Notes: generated from the letters alone by a model not told the origin. A stretch of DNA of 13,044 nt from JBKHJZ01 sp046537875 (GCA_046537875.1 JBKHJZ010000089.1:1-13044), one strand, 5' to 3'; counted from the first letter of the stretch, positions 1 to 7,383 are shown. Numbers and translations: made by a program.

Positions 1-705
1 GTGCGGCCCTCCGTCGCGGCGGCGCGCACCCAGGTCGCGGCCGGCCCTCCCGGCGGGGTGACCGGTGCACGCGCCCGGCTGGTGCCCAACGGCGCGGGGC
101 CGGCGTGGAACCTTCGGGCGGACAGGCGGGCGGGCGGACGGGCAGGCGGATCGCCGGGCGGATGGACGGGCCGCCCGGCGGCGCCCGTGCGGGTGCTCCC
201 CACCGCCGGGGCGAGCGGGCCGCCAGCCGGCGACGGCGACGATCCCGTCGCGCTGTCCGCGGCCGTGCGGGCCGGAGGCGGCACGGTGGTGGCGGCCGGC
301 GGTTGCTTCGACGTGCTCCACGCGGGGCACCTCCGGCTGCTCGAGTCCGCCCGCCGCCTGGGCGACTGCCTGGTGGTCTGCCTGAACGGCGACCTCTCGG
401 TGCGCCGGCTGAAGGGGCGGCACCGGCCCGTCAACCCGGTCGACGACCGGCGCGCCGTGCTGGCCGGCCTGTCCTGCGTCGACGCCGTGGTCGTGTTCGA
501 CGAGGACACGCCCTGCACGGTCCTCGAGCGGATCCGGCCCCACCTGTTCGTCAAGGGTGCCGACCACGTGGGCAGCGCCATCCCCGAGCGTGAGGTGCTG
601 AGCCGCTGGGGTGGCCGGGTCGTGTTCGTGCCGCTCGTCTCCGGGCGGTCGACCACGCGCATCCTCCAGGCCGCAGCCTCGACGGCCACCCCACCGGCCG
701 GGTGA
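1..705 (+). CDS. D-glycero-beta-D-manno-heptose 1-phosphate adenylyltransferase domain (RfaE2/HldE-C type), 5' end uncertain
   Basis: The C-terminal two thirds is a clear nucleotidyltransferase of the RfaE2/HldE C-domain family, which joins heptose 1-phosphate to ATP to give ADP-heptose. Seen: GGCFDVLHAGH at residues 100-110 with the HxGH nucleotide-binding motif (H107, H110), LKGRHRPVNP at 137-146, VKGADH at 184-189 and GRSTTRIL at 215-222. The first ~90 residues are low-complexity Gly/Arg/Pro/Ala and do not resemble the end of a PfkB-type heptose kinase. The frame is open to base 1, so three readings remain: a standalone enzyme starting inside the window (for example GTG at 187 or 193), a start at base 1, or the C-half of a kinase-adenylyltransferase fusion whose kinase lies upstream. 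No convincing Shine-Dalgarno decides this. It is 69 nt before the carbamoyltransferase on the same strand, and a GT9 heptosyltransferase-like gene downstream supports a heptose pathway. Domain identity is secure; the start is not. Confidence 0.85.
   Translation: MRPSVAAARTQVAAGPPGGVTGARARLVPNGAGPAWNLRADRRAGGRAGGSPGGWTGRPAAPVRVLPTAGASGPPAGDGDDPVALSAAVRAGGGTVVAAGGCFDVLHAGHLRLLESARRLGDCLVVCLNGDLSVRRLKGRHRPVNPVDDRRAVLAGLSCVDAVVVFDEDTPCTVLERIRPHLFVKGADHVGSAIPEREVLSRWGGRVVFVPLVSGRSTTRILQAAASTATPPAG
116..162 (+). repeat. Degenerate GGGCGGA short repeats
   Basis: GGGCGGA occurs at 116-122, 132-138 and 156-162, with a one-base variant (AGGCGGA) at 144-150; the spacings are 16, 12 and 12 nt. Several GGG runs make the stretch G-rich on the plus strand. 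It lies in the low-complexity part of the first frame, before the conserved nucleotidyltransferase domain, and could be either linker-coding or non-coding. Confidence 0.5.
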
Positions 706-774
706 CCGGGGCGACCCGCGCCGGGACACCGGCGGCGGGGTATCGCGCCGGGGGTGCTGCGGTACGCACACCAC

Positions 775-2409
775 ATGGCCACCGTGCTCGGCGTCAACGC
801 CGTCTTCCACGATCCCGCCGCCGCGCTCGTGATCGACGGCGAGACGGTCGCCGCCGCCGAGGAGGAGCGGTTCAGCCGCCGCAAGCACGGCAAGGAGCCG
901 GTGCCGTTCTCCGCCTGGGAGCTCCCCGTGGACGCGATGCGCTGGTGCCTCGCCACCGCCGGGATCGAGCCGGGCGACGTCGACCAGGTGGCGTACTCCT
1001 ACGATCCCGACCTGGCACCGGCCGGCGGCCCCGACGTCGTCGCCGACGGCTGGGAGGGGCTGCGCACCCTCTACGTCCGCCGGCTGCCCCGCTTCCTGGC
1101 CACCGCCCTGCCCGGCATCGCCCCCGACCGGGTGCGCTACGTGGCCCACCACGTCGCCCACGCCGCCTCCGCCTGCGTCGCTGCGCCGCAGGCCTCGTCG
1201 GCCGTGCTGGTGCTGGACGGGCGGGGCGAGGTGTCGTCGCACCTGGGCGGCCGGTGGCACGACGGCCGGCTCGACGTGCTCGCCGCCCAGCGGTTGCCGC
1301 ACTCACTGGGGCTCCTCTACGAGCAGGTGACCGAGCACCTGGGCTTCCGCCGCTCGTCGGACGAGTACAAGGTCATGGCGCTCGCCGCCTACGGCGATGC
1401 CGGCCGGTTCGGGCCGGTGCTGCGGGACAGGGTGCGCCCCACGGGCGACGGCGGCTTCCGGGTGGGCGCGCTCGACCTCGACGCCCTGGTGCCCCGGCGC
1501 CGGGCGGGCGAGGACTGGCACGGCGCCCACGCCGATCTCGCGGCGGCCGTCCAGGTGCGGCTGGAGGAGGTGATCCTCGACCTGGCCCGCTGGCTGCACG
1601 ATCACACGGGTGAGCGGGCCGTCTCCCTGGCCGGGGGCGTCGCCCTGAACTGCGTGGCCAACGGCCGGCTGGCCGCCGAGGGACCGTTCGACGAGGTGTG
1701 GGTGCAGCCGGCAGCCGGCGACGCGGGCACGGCGCTCGGTGCCGCGCTCTCGGCGGCCGTCGACCGGGGCGACGACTGCGCACCGTTCGCGACCGCGGCG
1801 CTGGGACGGGGATGGAGCGAGAGCGAGATCGAGGCGACGCTGAAGGCCGCCGAGCAGCCCTACGAGCGGCCGGACGATCTGGCCGCCGACGTGGCCGCCG
1901 CACTCGACCGGGGCGCCGTCGTGGGATGGTTCGAGGGCCGCAGCGAGTACGGCCCCCGGGCGCTGGGGCACCGGAGCCTGCTGTGCGACCCCCGCCGGCC
2001 CGAGAACCTCCCGCGGATCAACGCGATCAAGGGCCGCGAGGAGTTCCGGCCGGTCGCGCCGATGGTGCCGGCCGACCGGGCACCCGAGATCTTCGAGGGC
2101 GTCCAGCCGAGCCCCTACATGCTGTTCGTGCACCGCGTGCGACCGGAATGGGCCACCCGCATCCCGGCGGTCACCCACGTGGACGGCACCGCGCGCATCC
2201 AGACCGTCGACGACTCCGAGCCCCACGTCGCCGCGCTGCTGCGCGAGTTCGACGCCCGGACGGGTGTGCCGGTGCTGATCAACACGAGCTTCAACACGGC
2301 CGGGCGCCCGATGGTCGACTCACCCCGCGACGCGCTGGAGTGCTTCGGCTCCGGCCCGATCGACCTGCTGGTGCTCCACCCCTTGGTGGTCCGTCGCACC
2401 GGGGGCTGA
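775..2409 (+). CDS. NodU/CmcH/TobZ-family carbamoyltransferase
   Basis: This is a 544-residue, full-length member of the family that transfers carbamoyl from carbamoyl phosphate, via carbamoyl-adenylate, to a hydroxyl group on a sugar or antibiotic. The N-terminal Kae1-like half shows HHVAH at 125-129 (the HxxxH metal pair), VLDGRGE at 146-152, GGVALNCVANG at 287-297 and a GDAGTA loop at 315-320. The C-terminal YrdC-like half shows FEGRSEYGPRALGHRS at 386-401, KGREEFRPVAPM at 419-430 and NTSFN at 503-507. ATG at 775 is chosen because MATVLGVNAVFHD matches the usual family N-terminus; an in-frame GTG at 754 would add seven unsupported residues. No strong Shine-Dalgarno precedes either start. 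It follows the ADP-heptose enzyme by 69 nt and converges on the phosphatase gene. I infer that it carbamoylates a sugar in the locus's glycan, but a small-molecule substrate cannot be excluded. Confidence 0.93.
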   Translation: MATVLGVNAVFHDPAAALVIDGETVAAAEEERFSRRKHGKEPVPFSAWELPVDAMRWCLATAGIEPGDVDQVAYSYDPDLAPAGGPDVVADGWEGLRTLYVRRLPRFLATALPGIAPDRVRYVAHHVAHAASACVAAPQASSAVLVLDGRGEVSSHLGGRWHDGRLDVLAAQRLPHSLGLLYEQVTEHLGFRRSSDEYKVMALAAYGDAGRFGPVLRDRVRPTGDGGFRVGALDLDALVPRRRAGEDWHGAHADLAAAVQVRLEEVILDLARWLHDHTGERAVSLAGGVALNCVANGRLAAEGPFDEVWVQPAAGDAGTALGAALSAAVDRGDDCAPFATAALGRGWSESEIEATLKAAEQPYERPDDLAADVAAALDRGAVVGWFEGRSEYGPRALGHRSLLCDPRRPENLPRINAIKGREEFRPVAPMVPADRAPEIFEGVQPSPYMLFVHRVRPEWATRIPAVTHVDGTARIQTVDDSEPHVAALLREFDARTGVPVLINTSFNTAGRPMVDSPRDALECFGSGPIDLLVLHPLVVRRTGG

Positions 2410-2438
2410 CCGGTGCGGCACCCGACGCGGGGCGGAGC

Positions 2439-4805
2439 TCAGGCCGGCGCCGGCTGGCGGGCGCGGGTCGGCACCCGGGTCGCCACCAGCAGGCATGCGT
2501 CGTCGGCCCGGGGATGGCTCGCCGTCGACCGCACGATCCGGTCCCAGTCCGACACGCGGGGAGGTTGGGCGTCGAGCACGGACGCCAGGCGGGCGACCCC
2601 GACGTCGACCAGCTCGCCCCGCCGCTCGACCACCCCGTCGGTGTAGAGCACCAGGCGGCCGTCCACGGGCACCACCGTCTCGGCCACCCCGTAGCGGGAG
2701 GACCCGGACGCACCGAGCATCGGCCCGGGAGGGACCCACCACGGGCCGAGCTCACCGGGCGCTCCGATGAGCGGCGGCAGGTGGCCCGCCGTCGCGGCCC
2801 GCAACCGTCCGGTCGTCGGGTCGATCACCAGGCAGGCACACGTGGCGAAGCCGCCGAGGGCCCGGACGAACTCGTTGGCGCGCGACAGCGCCCCCGCCGG
2901 GTCCCGGTGTTCGAGCAGGTAGGCCCGGGCGGCGTTGCGCAGCTCGGCCATCAGCGTGGCGGACGGCAGCCCGTGCCCCACCACGTCGCCGATGATCAGG
3001 GCGACGTCGCCGTCGAGCAGCAGCACGTCGTACCAGTCGCCGCCCACGCGGTCCTCGAGGGCCGCGGGCATGTAGCAGGCGTCCAACGTCACGCCGCCGA
3101 TGTCGGGAAGCTGGTCGGGCACCGCGGCCCGCTGCAGCGCCTCGACCGCGGCCTGCTCGTGCACCAGGAGGCGGCGCGTCGCGGTCAGGGCGCGCTGGGT
3201 GCTCTTGAGCTCCGTGAGATCCTGCGTCGTGCCCCGCAGCACCCGCCCGCCCTCGGAGCTCTCGACGGTCGCGTAGGACATGACCTGCAACCGTTCGCCG
3301 GTCACGGTCCGGACCGTGTGGTCGACGACGAACGACCCGTCGCCCCGGGCGAGATCGACGAGGACGTGAGGGTCGAGCACCACGGAGGCCCCGTCGACCT
3401 CGACCGTCGCACCGAGCGCGTCCCAGGTCCACGGCCCGCCGCCCGACCGGCGCCCGAGGAGCGACGACATCTCGGCGGAGCAGGTCAGCGCGCCGGTGGC
3501 GGGATCGAGCGTCCAGCTGCCGAGGCGGGCGATGCGCTGGGCCTGGGCCAGGTCGGCCTGGGACCGCCGGAGCGCGTCGGCCGCCTGCTCGCGGCTGGTC
3601 ACGTCCCGCCAGGTGAGCACCACGCCGCCATCGATGCGCGCCGCGTGCAGCGTGAAGCTGCCGACCACCGGGCGACCGGCGATCACACCGTCGATCTGCA
3701 GCGGGTCCGCCACCGCCGGCTCGCCCGTCAGATGTGCCAGCCGGCAGGTGGCGAGCACCCGCTGAGCCGTGCCCGCGTCGAACACCTCGCGGATCTTCCG
3801 CCCGACGAGCTCGTCGCGCGCGATGACCGCACCGCGCGCGTGGTTGACGTACGTGAAGTGGAAGTCACCGTCCGCCGGCTCGACGATGGCGACCGCGTCC
3901 AGCATCGCGTCGAGCACCCCCGCCACCCGCAGCCGCTCCCGCCCGTGCACGAGATCGAGCCGCCCCAGCGCCTGATCGATCATCCCCGCGACCGACACCA
4001 GGAACGAGTTCCGCTGACGCTCGTCCGGCGCCCGGCAGGCCACGCCGACCGCCAGCCAGCCCACCACCGTGTCGTTGAGGTCGTGCAGCGGGAGCACCAC
4101 CGTGGCCGGCCGCTCGGGAACCACCTTGCCGGGGGTCATGACCCCCGACACGTCGACCTCGCCCGCGCGCCCGCGGAGCGACCTCCCGCCCCCGGGCCGG
4201 CGGGTCACCACGGCCACGCCGGTCGCGTCGGGCCACCCGGGCCAGGCGTCCAGCACGCGCGCCACGACGTCGTCGAAGTCGGCGGCAGCAGCCAGCGACC
4301 GCCCGAGGTCGCCCAGAGCGCGGGCCCAGGTGGCGCTGCGCTCCGCCGCGCGCTGGGCACGTCGCGCCGACGCCGCCTGCTGTCCCGCCAGCGCGTGGCC
4401 GACGTGGGCCTCGTGGCGTGACCGCTGCAGCAGCCGGGTGGCCGTCACCACCAGGGCGCAGGCGACGGCGAAGAGGCTCGTGCTCAGCGTGCGGGAGGCG
4501 AGGAGCTCGTGAGGGGAGGCGGCACCGGCCATGGCCGGCCGGGACGTGAGCACCGCGGCGACACCCGCGGTGGCGGTGACCCCGGCGATCGTGGCGCAGC
4601 GCGGCCCCACCACGGTGCCGAGCACGACCACGACCGCGAGCAGGAGGGGTCCCGGGTGGACCATCAGGTCCCGGAAGCCCATCGCCGCCAGGAGGAGGGA
4701 CGCGACAAGGGGGACGCCGACGCCCAGGGCGGCCTCCCGACTCCACGCCAGCCCGACCGGGACAGAGCCGCCGATGCGGCGTCCCAGCCGGTTGACGTTC
4801 GACAT
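2439..4805 (-). CDS. Membrane-anchored GAF-PAS-PAS-SpoIIE (PP2C-type) serine/threonine phosphatase
   Basis: This is a 788-residue multidomain RsbU/RsbP-type phosphatase, a family that dephosphorylates anti-anti-sigma factors to release a sigma factor. Order: four hydrophobic segments at about 27-47, 53-68, 70-87 and 105-123; a coiled, Arg/Ala-rich linker to ~160; a GAF-like region to ~285; a PAS domain at about 293-405 ending in a PAC-like WRDVTSREQ; a second PAS at about 425-535 ending in GTTQDLTELK; then the SpoIIE PP2C domain at about 545-778. Metal-ligand motifs are intact: GGDWYD at 588-593 (D590), GDVVGHG at 606-612 (D607), YTDG at 721-724 and RADDA at 766-770. The domain therefore looks active. 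ATG at 4805 is chosen because GGAGAGGGAG lies 10 nt upstream and the translation starts just before the membrane domain; the frame stays open to 5069, but that would run through the neighbouring gene. It is transcribed divergently from the glycan operon. No anti-sigma kinase or STAS protein lies in the window, so its partner is unknown. Confidence 0.9.
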   Translation of the reverse strand: MSNVNRLGRRIGGSVPVGLAWSREAALGVGVPLVASLLLAAMGFRDLMVHPGPLLLAVVVVLGTVVGPRCATIAGVTATAGVAAVLTSRPAMAGAASPHELLASRTLSTSLFAVACALVVTATRLLQRSRHEAHVGHALAGQQAASARRAQRAAERSATWARALGDLGRSLAAAADFDDVVARVLDAWPGWPDATGVAVVTRRPGGGRSLRGRAGEVDVSGVMTPGKVVPERPATVVLPLHDLNDTVVGWLAVGVACRAPDERQRNSFLVSVAGMIDQALGRLDLVHGRERLRVAGVLDAMLDAVAIVEPADGDFHFTYVNHARGAVIARDELVGRKIREVFDAGTAQRVLATCRLAHLTGEPAVADPLQIDGVIAGRPVVGSFTLHAARIDGGVVLTWRDVTSREQAADALRRSQADLAQAQRIARLGSWTLDPATGALTCSAEMSSLLGRRSGGGPWTWDALGATVEVDGASVVLDPHVLVDLARGDGSFVVDHTVRTVTGERLQVMSYATVESSEGGRVLRGTTQDLTELKSTQRALTATRRLLVHEQAAVEALQRAAVPDQLPDIGGVTLDACYMPAALEDRVGGDWYDVLLLDGDVALIIGDVVGHGLPSATLMAELRNAARAYLLEHRDPAGALSRANEFVRALGGFATCACLVIDPTTGRLRAATAGHLPPLIGAPGELGPWWVPPGPMLGASGSSRYGVAETVVPVDGRLVLYTDGVVERRGELVDVGVARLASVLDAQPPRVSDWDRIVRSTASHPRADDACLLVATRVPTRARQPAPA

Positions 4806-4845
4806 CGCGGCGCTGCTCCCTCTCCGTGGCGTCCCTGCCACCGCA

Positions 4846-4874
4846 AGCACAGCACCGGGCGCTGGCTCCGTCAA
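4846..4874 (-). promoter_or_regulatory. Candidate housekeeping-type promoter of the phosphatase gene
   Basis: Read on the minus strand, TTGACG (4874-4869) is followed after 17 nt by TGTGCT (4851-4846), about 40 nt before the ATG at 4805. The -35 is good and the spacing ideal, but the -10 matches TATAAT at only three of six positions. Confidence 0.3.
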
Positions 4875-4900
4875 CGGGGGACGCACGTACGCCCTGAGCG

Positions 4901-4918
4901 CGCGAATCACCGCGAATC
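4901..4918. repeat. Tandem CGCGAATC octamers in the divergent intergenic region
   Basis: Two perfect CGCGAATC copies (4901-4908 and 4911-4918) sit 10 nt apart, one helical turn, between the divergent phosphatase gene and glycan operon. The placement is that of a possible regulator-binding site; no regulator is identified. Confidence 0.4.
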
Positions 4919-4928
4919 GTGAGGGTAG
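4904..4928 (+). promoter_or_regulatory. Candidate SigB/SigF-type promoter of the glycan operon
   Basis: GAAT (4904-4907), a 15-nt spacer and GGGTAG (4923-4928) fit the GNNT-N14-16-GGGTA(C/T) pattern known for actinobacterial SigB/SigF-type sigma factors except at the last base. The -35 half carries little information. The GGGTAG ends 9 nt before the GTG at 4938. Confidence 0.35.
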
Positions 4929-4937
4929 GGAGAGGGC

Positions 4938-5192
4938 GTGGCGATGGGCGATGCGATCGTGGTGGCCATCGGTGTGGTCCTGGTGCTGGTGACGGCCGTC
5001 GTGTTGCTGCGCCAGGGCTCGCCGGGCCGGCTGTCGGACACGGACGCCACCGCCCGGACCCGATCGCACCTCGCGGAGCGCGACGACGTGGTCGGGCGGC
5101 CCGGCGATGCCGCCGCCGAGGCGACCGGCGTGGCGGAACCGGGCGAGCCGAGCCCGCGGCCCGCCCCGCCGGCCGAGCAGGAGAAGCGCTGA
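4938..5192 (+). CDS. Small single-pass membrane protein of unknown function
   Basis: This is an 84-residue protein with one hydrophobic segment at about residues 6-24 (rich in V, I, L and A) ending in an Arg, followed by a ~60-residue hydrophilic tail rich in Ala, Pro, Glu and Arg that is probably cytoplasmic. It matches no family I recognise. GTG at 4938 has GGAG 5 nt upstream; ATG at 4944 (two residues shorter) is an equal alternative with AGAGG 8 nt upstream. Its TGA overlaps the ATG of the next gene by one base (TGATG), so it is probably translationally coupled to the GT2 gene and heads the five-gene operon. An accessory or anchoring role for the glycosyltransferases is only a guess. The coding call rests on the clear transmembrane pattern, the ribosome binding site and the overlap. 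Confidence 0.7.
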   Translation: MAMGDAIVVAIGVVLVLVTAVVLLRQGSPGRLSDTDATARTRSHLAERDDVVGRPGDAAAEATGVAEPGEPSPRPAPPAEQEKR

Positions 5193-6340
5193 TGCGGGCG
5201 CTCGGGTCGGACGACGGGAGGGCGGTGCCCGCCGGCGGCGAGCCGATCGAGGCCGACGAGCGCGACGCGGTCGCCTCGCGGGCGGGCACCCGGGTCGACG
5301 TGGTGGTGCCCACCGTGGGCCGCGCCTCCCTGGCTCCCCTCGTCTGGTCCCTGGCGCGTGCGCTGCCCGCCGATGCGCAGATCGTGGTGGTGGATGACCG
5401 GCCTCACCCGCCCGGTGACCCGGACCCGGGCGGGTTGGCTCCGGCGGCGGACGCCCGCGTGCGGGTGCTGCGGTCGGGCGGCCGCGGGCCGGCGGCCGCC
5501 CGCAACGTCGGCTGGCGGGCGACCTCGGCGCCGTGGGTCGCGTTCGTCGACGACGACGTCGACGTGCCGCTCGGCTGGCTCCGCGCGCTCGAGGCCGACG
5601 TCGTCGCGGCGCCCGGCGACGTGGGCGCCGTCCAGGGGCGCATCGAGGTGCCCGGTCCCCGCGACCGTGCCGGCACCGACTGGGAGCGGAACGTCGCGGC
5701 GCTGGCCGACGCCCCCTGGGTCACCGCCGACATGGCGGTGCGGCGCACCGCGCTGGACGCGATCGGCGGCTTCGACGAGCGCTTCCCCCGCGCCTACCGC
5801 GAGGACACCGACCTGGTGCTCCGCCTGCTCGACGCGGGCTGGCGCGTCGAGGTCGGGCGCCGCCGGGTGCGACACCCGGTGGGGCGGGCGCCGTGGTGGA
5901 TCAGCGTCCGGCTCCAGCGGGGCAACGGGGACGACGTGCTGCTCGAACGGCTCCACGGCCGGGACTGGCGCCGGCGCACCGGCTCGCCGACCGGCACGTA
6001 TCGCCGTCACCGCGCCACGGTGGCGATCGGGGCGGCGGCGCTCTGTGCGCTCGCCGCCGGACGTCGCCTGCCGGCAGCAGTGGCCGGCGCGTGGTGGGCC
6101 GCCCGCACCGCCCGCTTCGCGTGGGAGCGCATCGCGCCCGGACCTCGCACCCCCGGCGAGATGTCCACCATGGTCGTCACGAGCGTGGCGATCCCCCCGG
6201 CCGCCTGCCTGCACCGGGCGCGCGCCGCCCTGCGGTGGTGGCGGCGACTCCCGCCTCGCACGGCCTCCGCGGTATCGCTTCCCGGGCCCCCGGGAAGGAC
6301 ACCCGCGTGTCGGCCCCCAGCCCCGGCGTCCCGACCCTGA
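5192..6340 (+). CDS. GT2-family glycosyltransferase with hydrophobic C-terminal extension
   Basis: This is a 382-residue GT-A fold glycosyltransferase. After a ~33-residue polar leader come the nucleotide-binding strand VDVVVPTVGR at 35-44, VVVDDRP at 65-71 (DD at 68-69), GPAAARNVGWRA at 99-110, the metal-binding FVDDDVD at 118-124, GGFDERF at 192-198 and the acceptor-side REDTDLVLRL at 203-212. Residues ~273-304 are Ala/Trp-rich and moderately hydrophobic, and the tail after ~345 is Arg/Pro-rich; together these suggest membrane association. The ATG at 5192 has AGGAGAAG 5 nt upstream and overlaps the previous stop. The last 34 nt overlap the radical SAM gene. It probably transfers a nucleotide- or lipid-linked sugar in assembly of the locus's glycan; donor and acceptor cannot be read from the sequence. 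Confidence 0.9.
   Translation: MRALGSDDGRAVPAGGEPIEADERDAVASRAGTRVDVVVPTVGRASLAPLVWSLARALPADAQIVVVDDRPHPPGDPDPGGLAPAADARVRVLRSGGRGPAAARNVGWRATSAPWVAFVDDDVDVPLGWLRALEADVVAAPGDVGAVQGRIEVPGPRDRAGTDWERNVAALADAPWVTADMAVRRTALDAIGGFDERFPRAYREDTDLVLRLLDAGWRVEVGRRRVRHPVGRAPWWISVRLQRGNGDDVLLERLHGRDWRRRTGSPTGTYRRHRATVAIGAAALCALAAGRRLPAAVAGAWWAARTARFAWERIAPGPRTPGEMSTMVVTSVAIPPAACLHRARAALRWWRRLPPRTASAVSLPGPPGRTPACRPPAPASRP
6292..6299 (+). promoter_or_regulatory. Ribosome binding site that fixes the radical SAM start
   Basis: GGGAAGGA lies 7 nt before the GTG at 6307, inside the end of the GT2 gene. It selects this start out of a frame that stays open for hundreds of bases upstream. Confidence 0.7.
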
Positions 6341-7383
6341 CGGGGGCGTCGGTCCCCCCACGGCGCGAACTGCCCACCCCCACCGTCCGGCGCCTCCAGG
6401 TCGAGGTGACCGGCGCCTGCAACCTCGCGTGCCGCATGTGCCTCGTGCGCTACCGCCCGAGCCTCGATCGCGAGGCGGCCGCGTTCCCCCTCGACCGGTT
6501 CGAGGCCCTGCTCGACAGGCTGCCGGACCTCGAGGAGGTGACGCTCCAGGGGCTGGGCGAGCCGCTCCTCCATCCCGACCTCCCCGGCATGGTCGCTGCG
6601 GCCAGCCGGCGAGGGTTGCGCGTCGGGTTCAACACCAACGGCACGCTGCTCACGCATCGCCGGATCGACTCCCTGCTCGGCGCCGGCCTGAGCTGGGTCC
6701 ACGTCTCCGTCGACGGGGCGACCCCCGCCACGTTCGAGAGGATCCGCGACGGGGCGCGCTTCCGTCAGGTGATCCGCAACCTCCGGCGCCTCGTCGAGCA
6801 CCGCGACGCCCGCGGTGGCGCCCCGCCGCACGTCCAGCTCAACACCGTGCTCATGCGCTCCAACCTCGCGGAGCTCCCCGACGTCGTGCGCCTCGCGGCC
6901 GACATAGGCGTCGACCGCATGTGGCTCCAGGCACTCTCGCACGACTTCAGCGACACGGACGACGACGTCACCTACGTGGCGATCCGCGGCTTCACCGACG
7001 CCGAGGCCGTGTGGGGGAACGGGCAGGGTGAGGCCGCGTCCGTCGCCGAGGCACGGCGGGTGGCCGACGAGCTGGGACTCGACCTGCGGTTGCCGGACCA
7101 GCCGGACCCGCCGGCCGGGGGCACGCCCGATCCCGTCACCACCGGGGAGCCGGCGTTGCCCTGCGACTGGCCGTGGACCGGGATGTACGTGACGCACGAC
7201 GGCAAGGTGCAGCCGTGCTGCATGGTCATGGGCGACGACCGGGTGGTGCTCGGCGACCTGCGGACCGAGCACGTCGACGACGTCTGGCGCGGCCCGGCCT
7301 ACGAGGAGTTCCGCCGGGCGCTCTGGTCGGACGAGCCCCCGGACGTCTGCCGCGGCTGCTCCTGGTACCGGCGTGTCTTCTGA
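6307..7383 (+). CDS. Radical SAM protein with SPASM-like C-terminal cysteine domain
   Basis: This is a 358-residue radical S-adenosylmethionine enzyme. The CxxxCxxC motif that binds the [4Fe-4S] cluster is at C38, C42 and C45 (TGACNLACRMC). LQGLGEPLLHP follows shortly after, the usual GGEP-like SAM-binding segment, then FNTNGTLL and a VSVDGATPATFERIR strand typical of MoaA/SPASM-type proteins. The C-terminus carries further cysteines at C286, C304, C305, C348 and C351 in a PCD-x(n)-GKVQPCC-x(n)-CRGC layout, suggesting a SPASM- or Twitch-type auxiliary cluster. The start is GTG at 6307, with a strong ribosome binding site. It overlaps the GT2 gene by 34 nt and the GT9 gene by 11 nt, so it is embedded in the glycan operon. 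No small precursor-peptide gene is evident beside it, which argues against a simple RiPP maturase and for sugar or lipid modification, though this is inference. The substrate is unknown. Confidence 0.92.
   Translation: MSAPSPGVPTLTGASVPPRRELPTPTVRRLQVEVTGACNLACRMCLVRYRPSLDREAAAFPLDRFEALLDRLPDLEEVTLQGLGEPLLHPDLPGMVAAASRRGLRVGFNTNGTLLTHRRIDSLLGAGLSWVHVSVDGATPATFERIRDGARFRQVIRNLRRLVEHRDARGGAPPHVQLNTVLMRSNLAELPDVVRLAADIGVDRMWLQALSHDFSDTDDDVTYVAIRGFTDAEAVWGNGQGEAASVAEARRVADELGLDLRLPDQPDPPAGGTPDPVTTGEPALPCDWPWTGMYVTHDGKVQPCCMVMGDDRVVLGDLRTEHVDDVWRGPAYEEFRRALWSDEPPDVCRGCSWYRRVF

Noticed and set aside
2443..2454. GCCGGCGCCGGC palindrome at the phosphatase 3' end, considered as a terminator
   Set aside because: A 12-bp perfect palindrome has no loop and no T tract, and GC-only palindromes are expected often in such DNA.
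1698..4421. A 907-codon open frame on the plus strand, largely antisense to the phosphatase gene
   Set aside because: It is rich in Arg, Gly, Pro and His without any domain, crosses the end of the carbamoyltransferase gene, and mirrors the codon bias of the real minus-strand gene; a high-GC shadow frame.
4806..5069. N-terminal extension of the phosphatase to 5069
   Set aside because: The extension is His/Gln/Arg-rich and unrelated to the family, runs through the small membrane protein gene, and a good Shine-Dalgarno supports the ATG at 4805.
4907..6361. A 484-codon minus-strand frame antisense to the GT2 gene
   Set aside because: No recognisable domain; the plus-strand frame has a ribosome binding site and all GT2 motifs.
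6307..7383. Radical SAM gene as a RiPP (peptide) maturase
   Set aside because: No small precursor-like ORF with its own ribosome binding site is visible beside it; the neighbours are glycosyltransferases.
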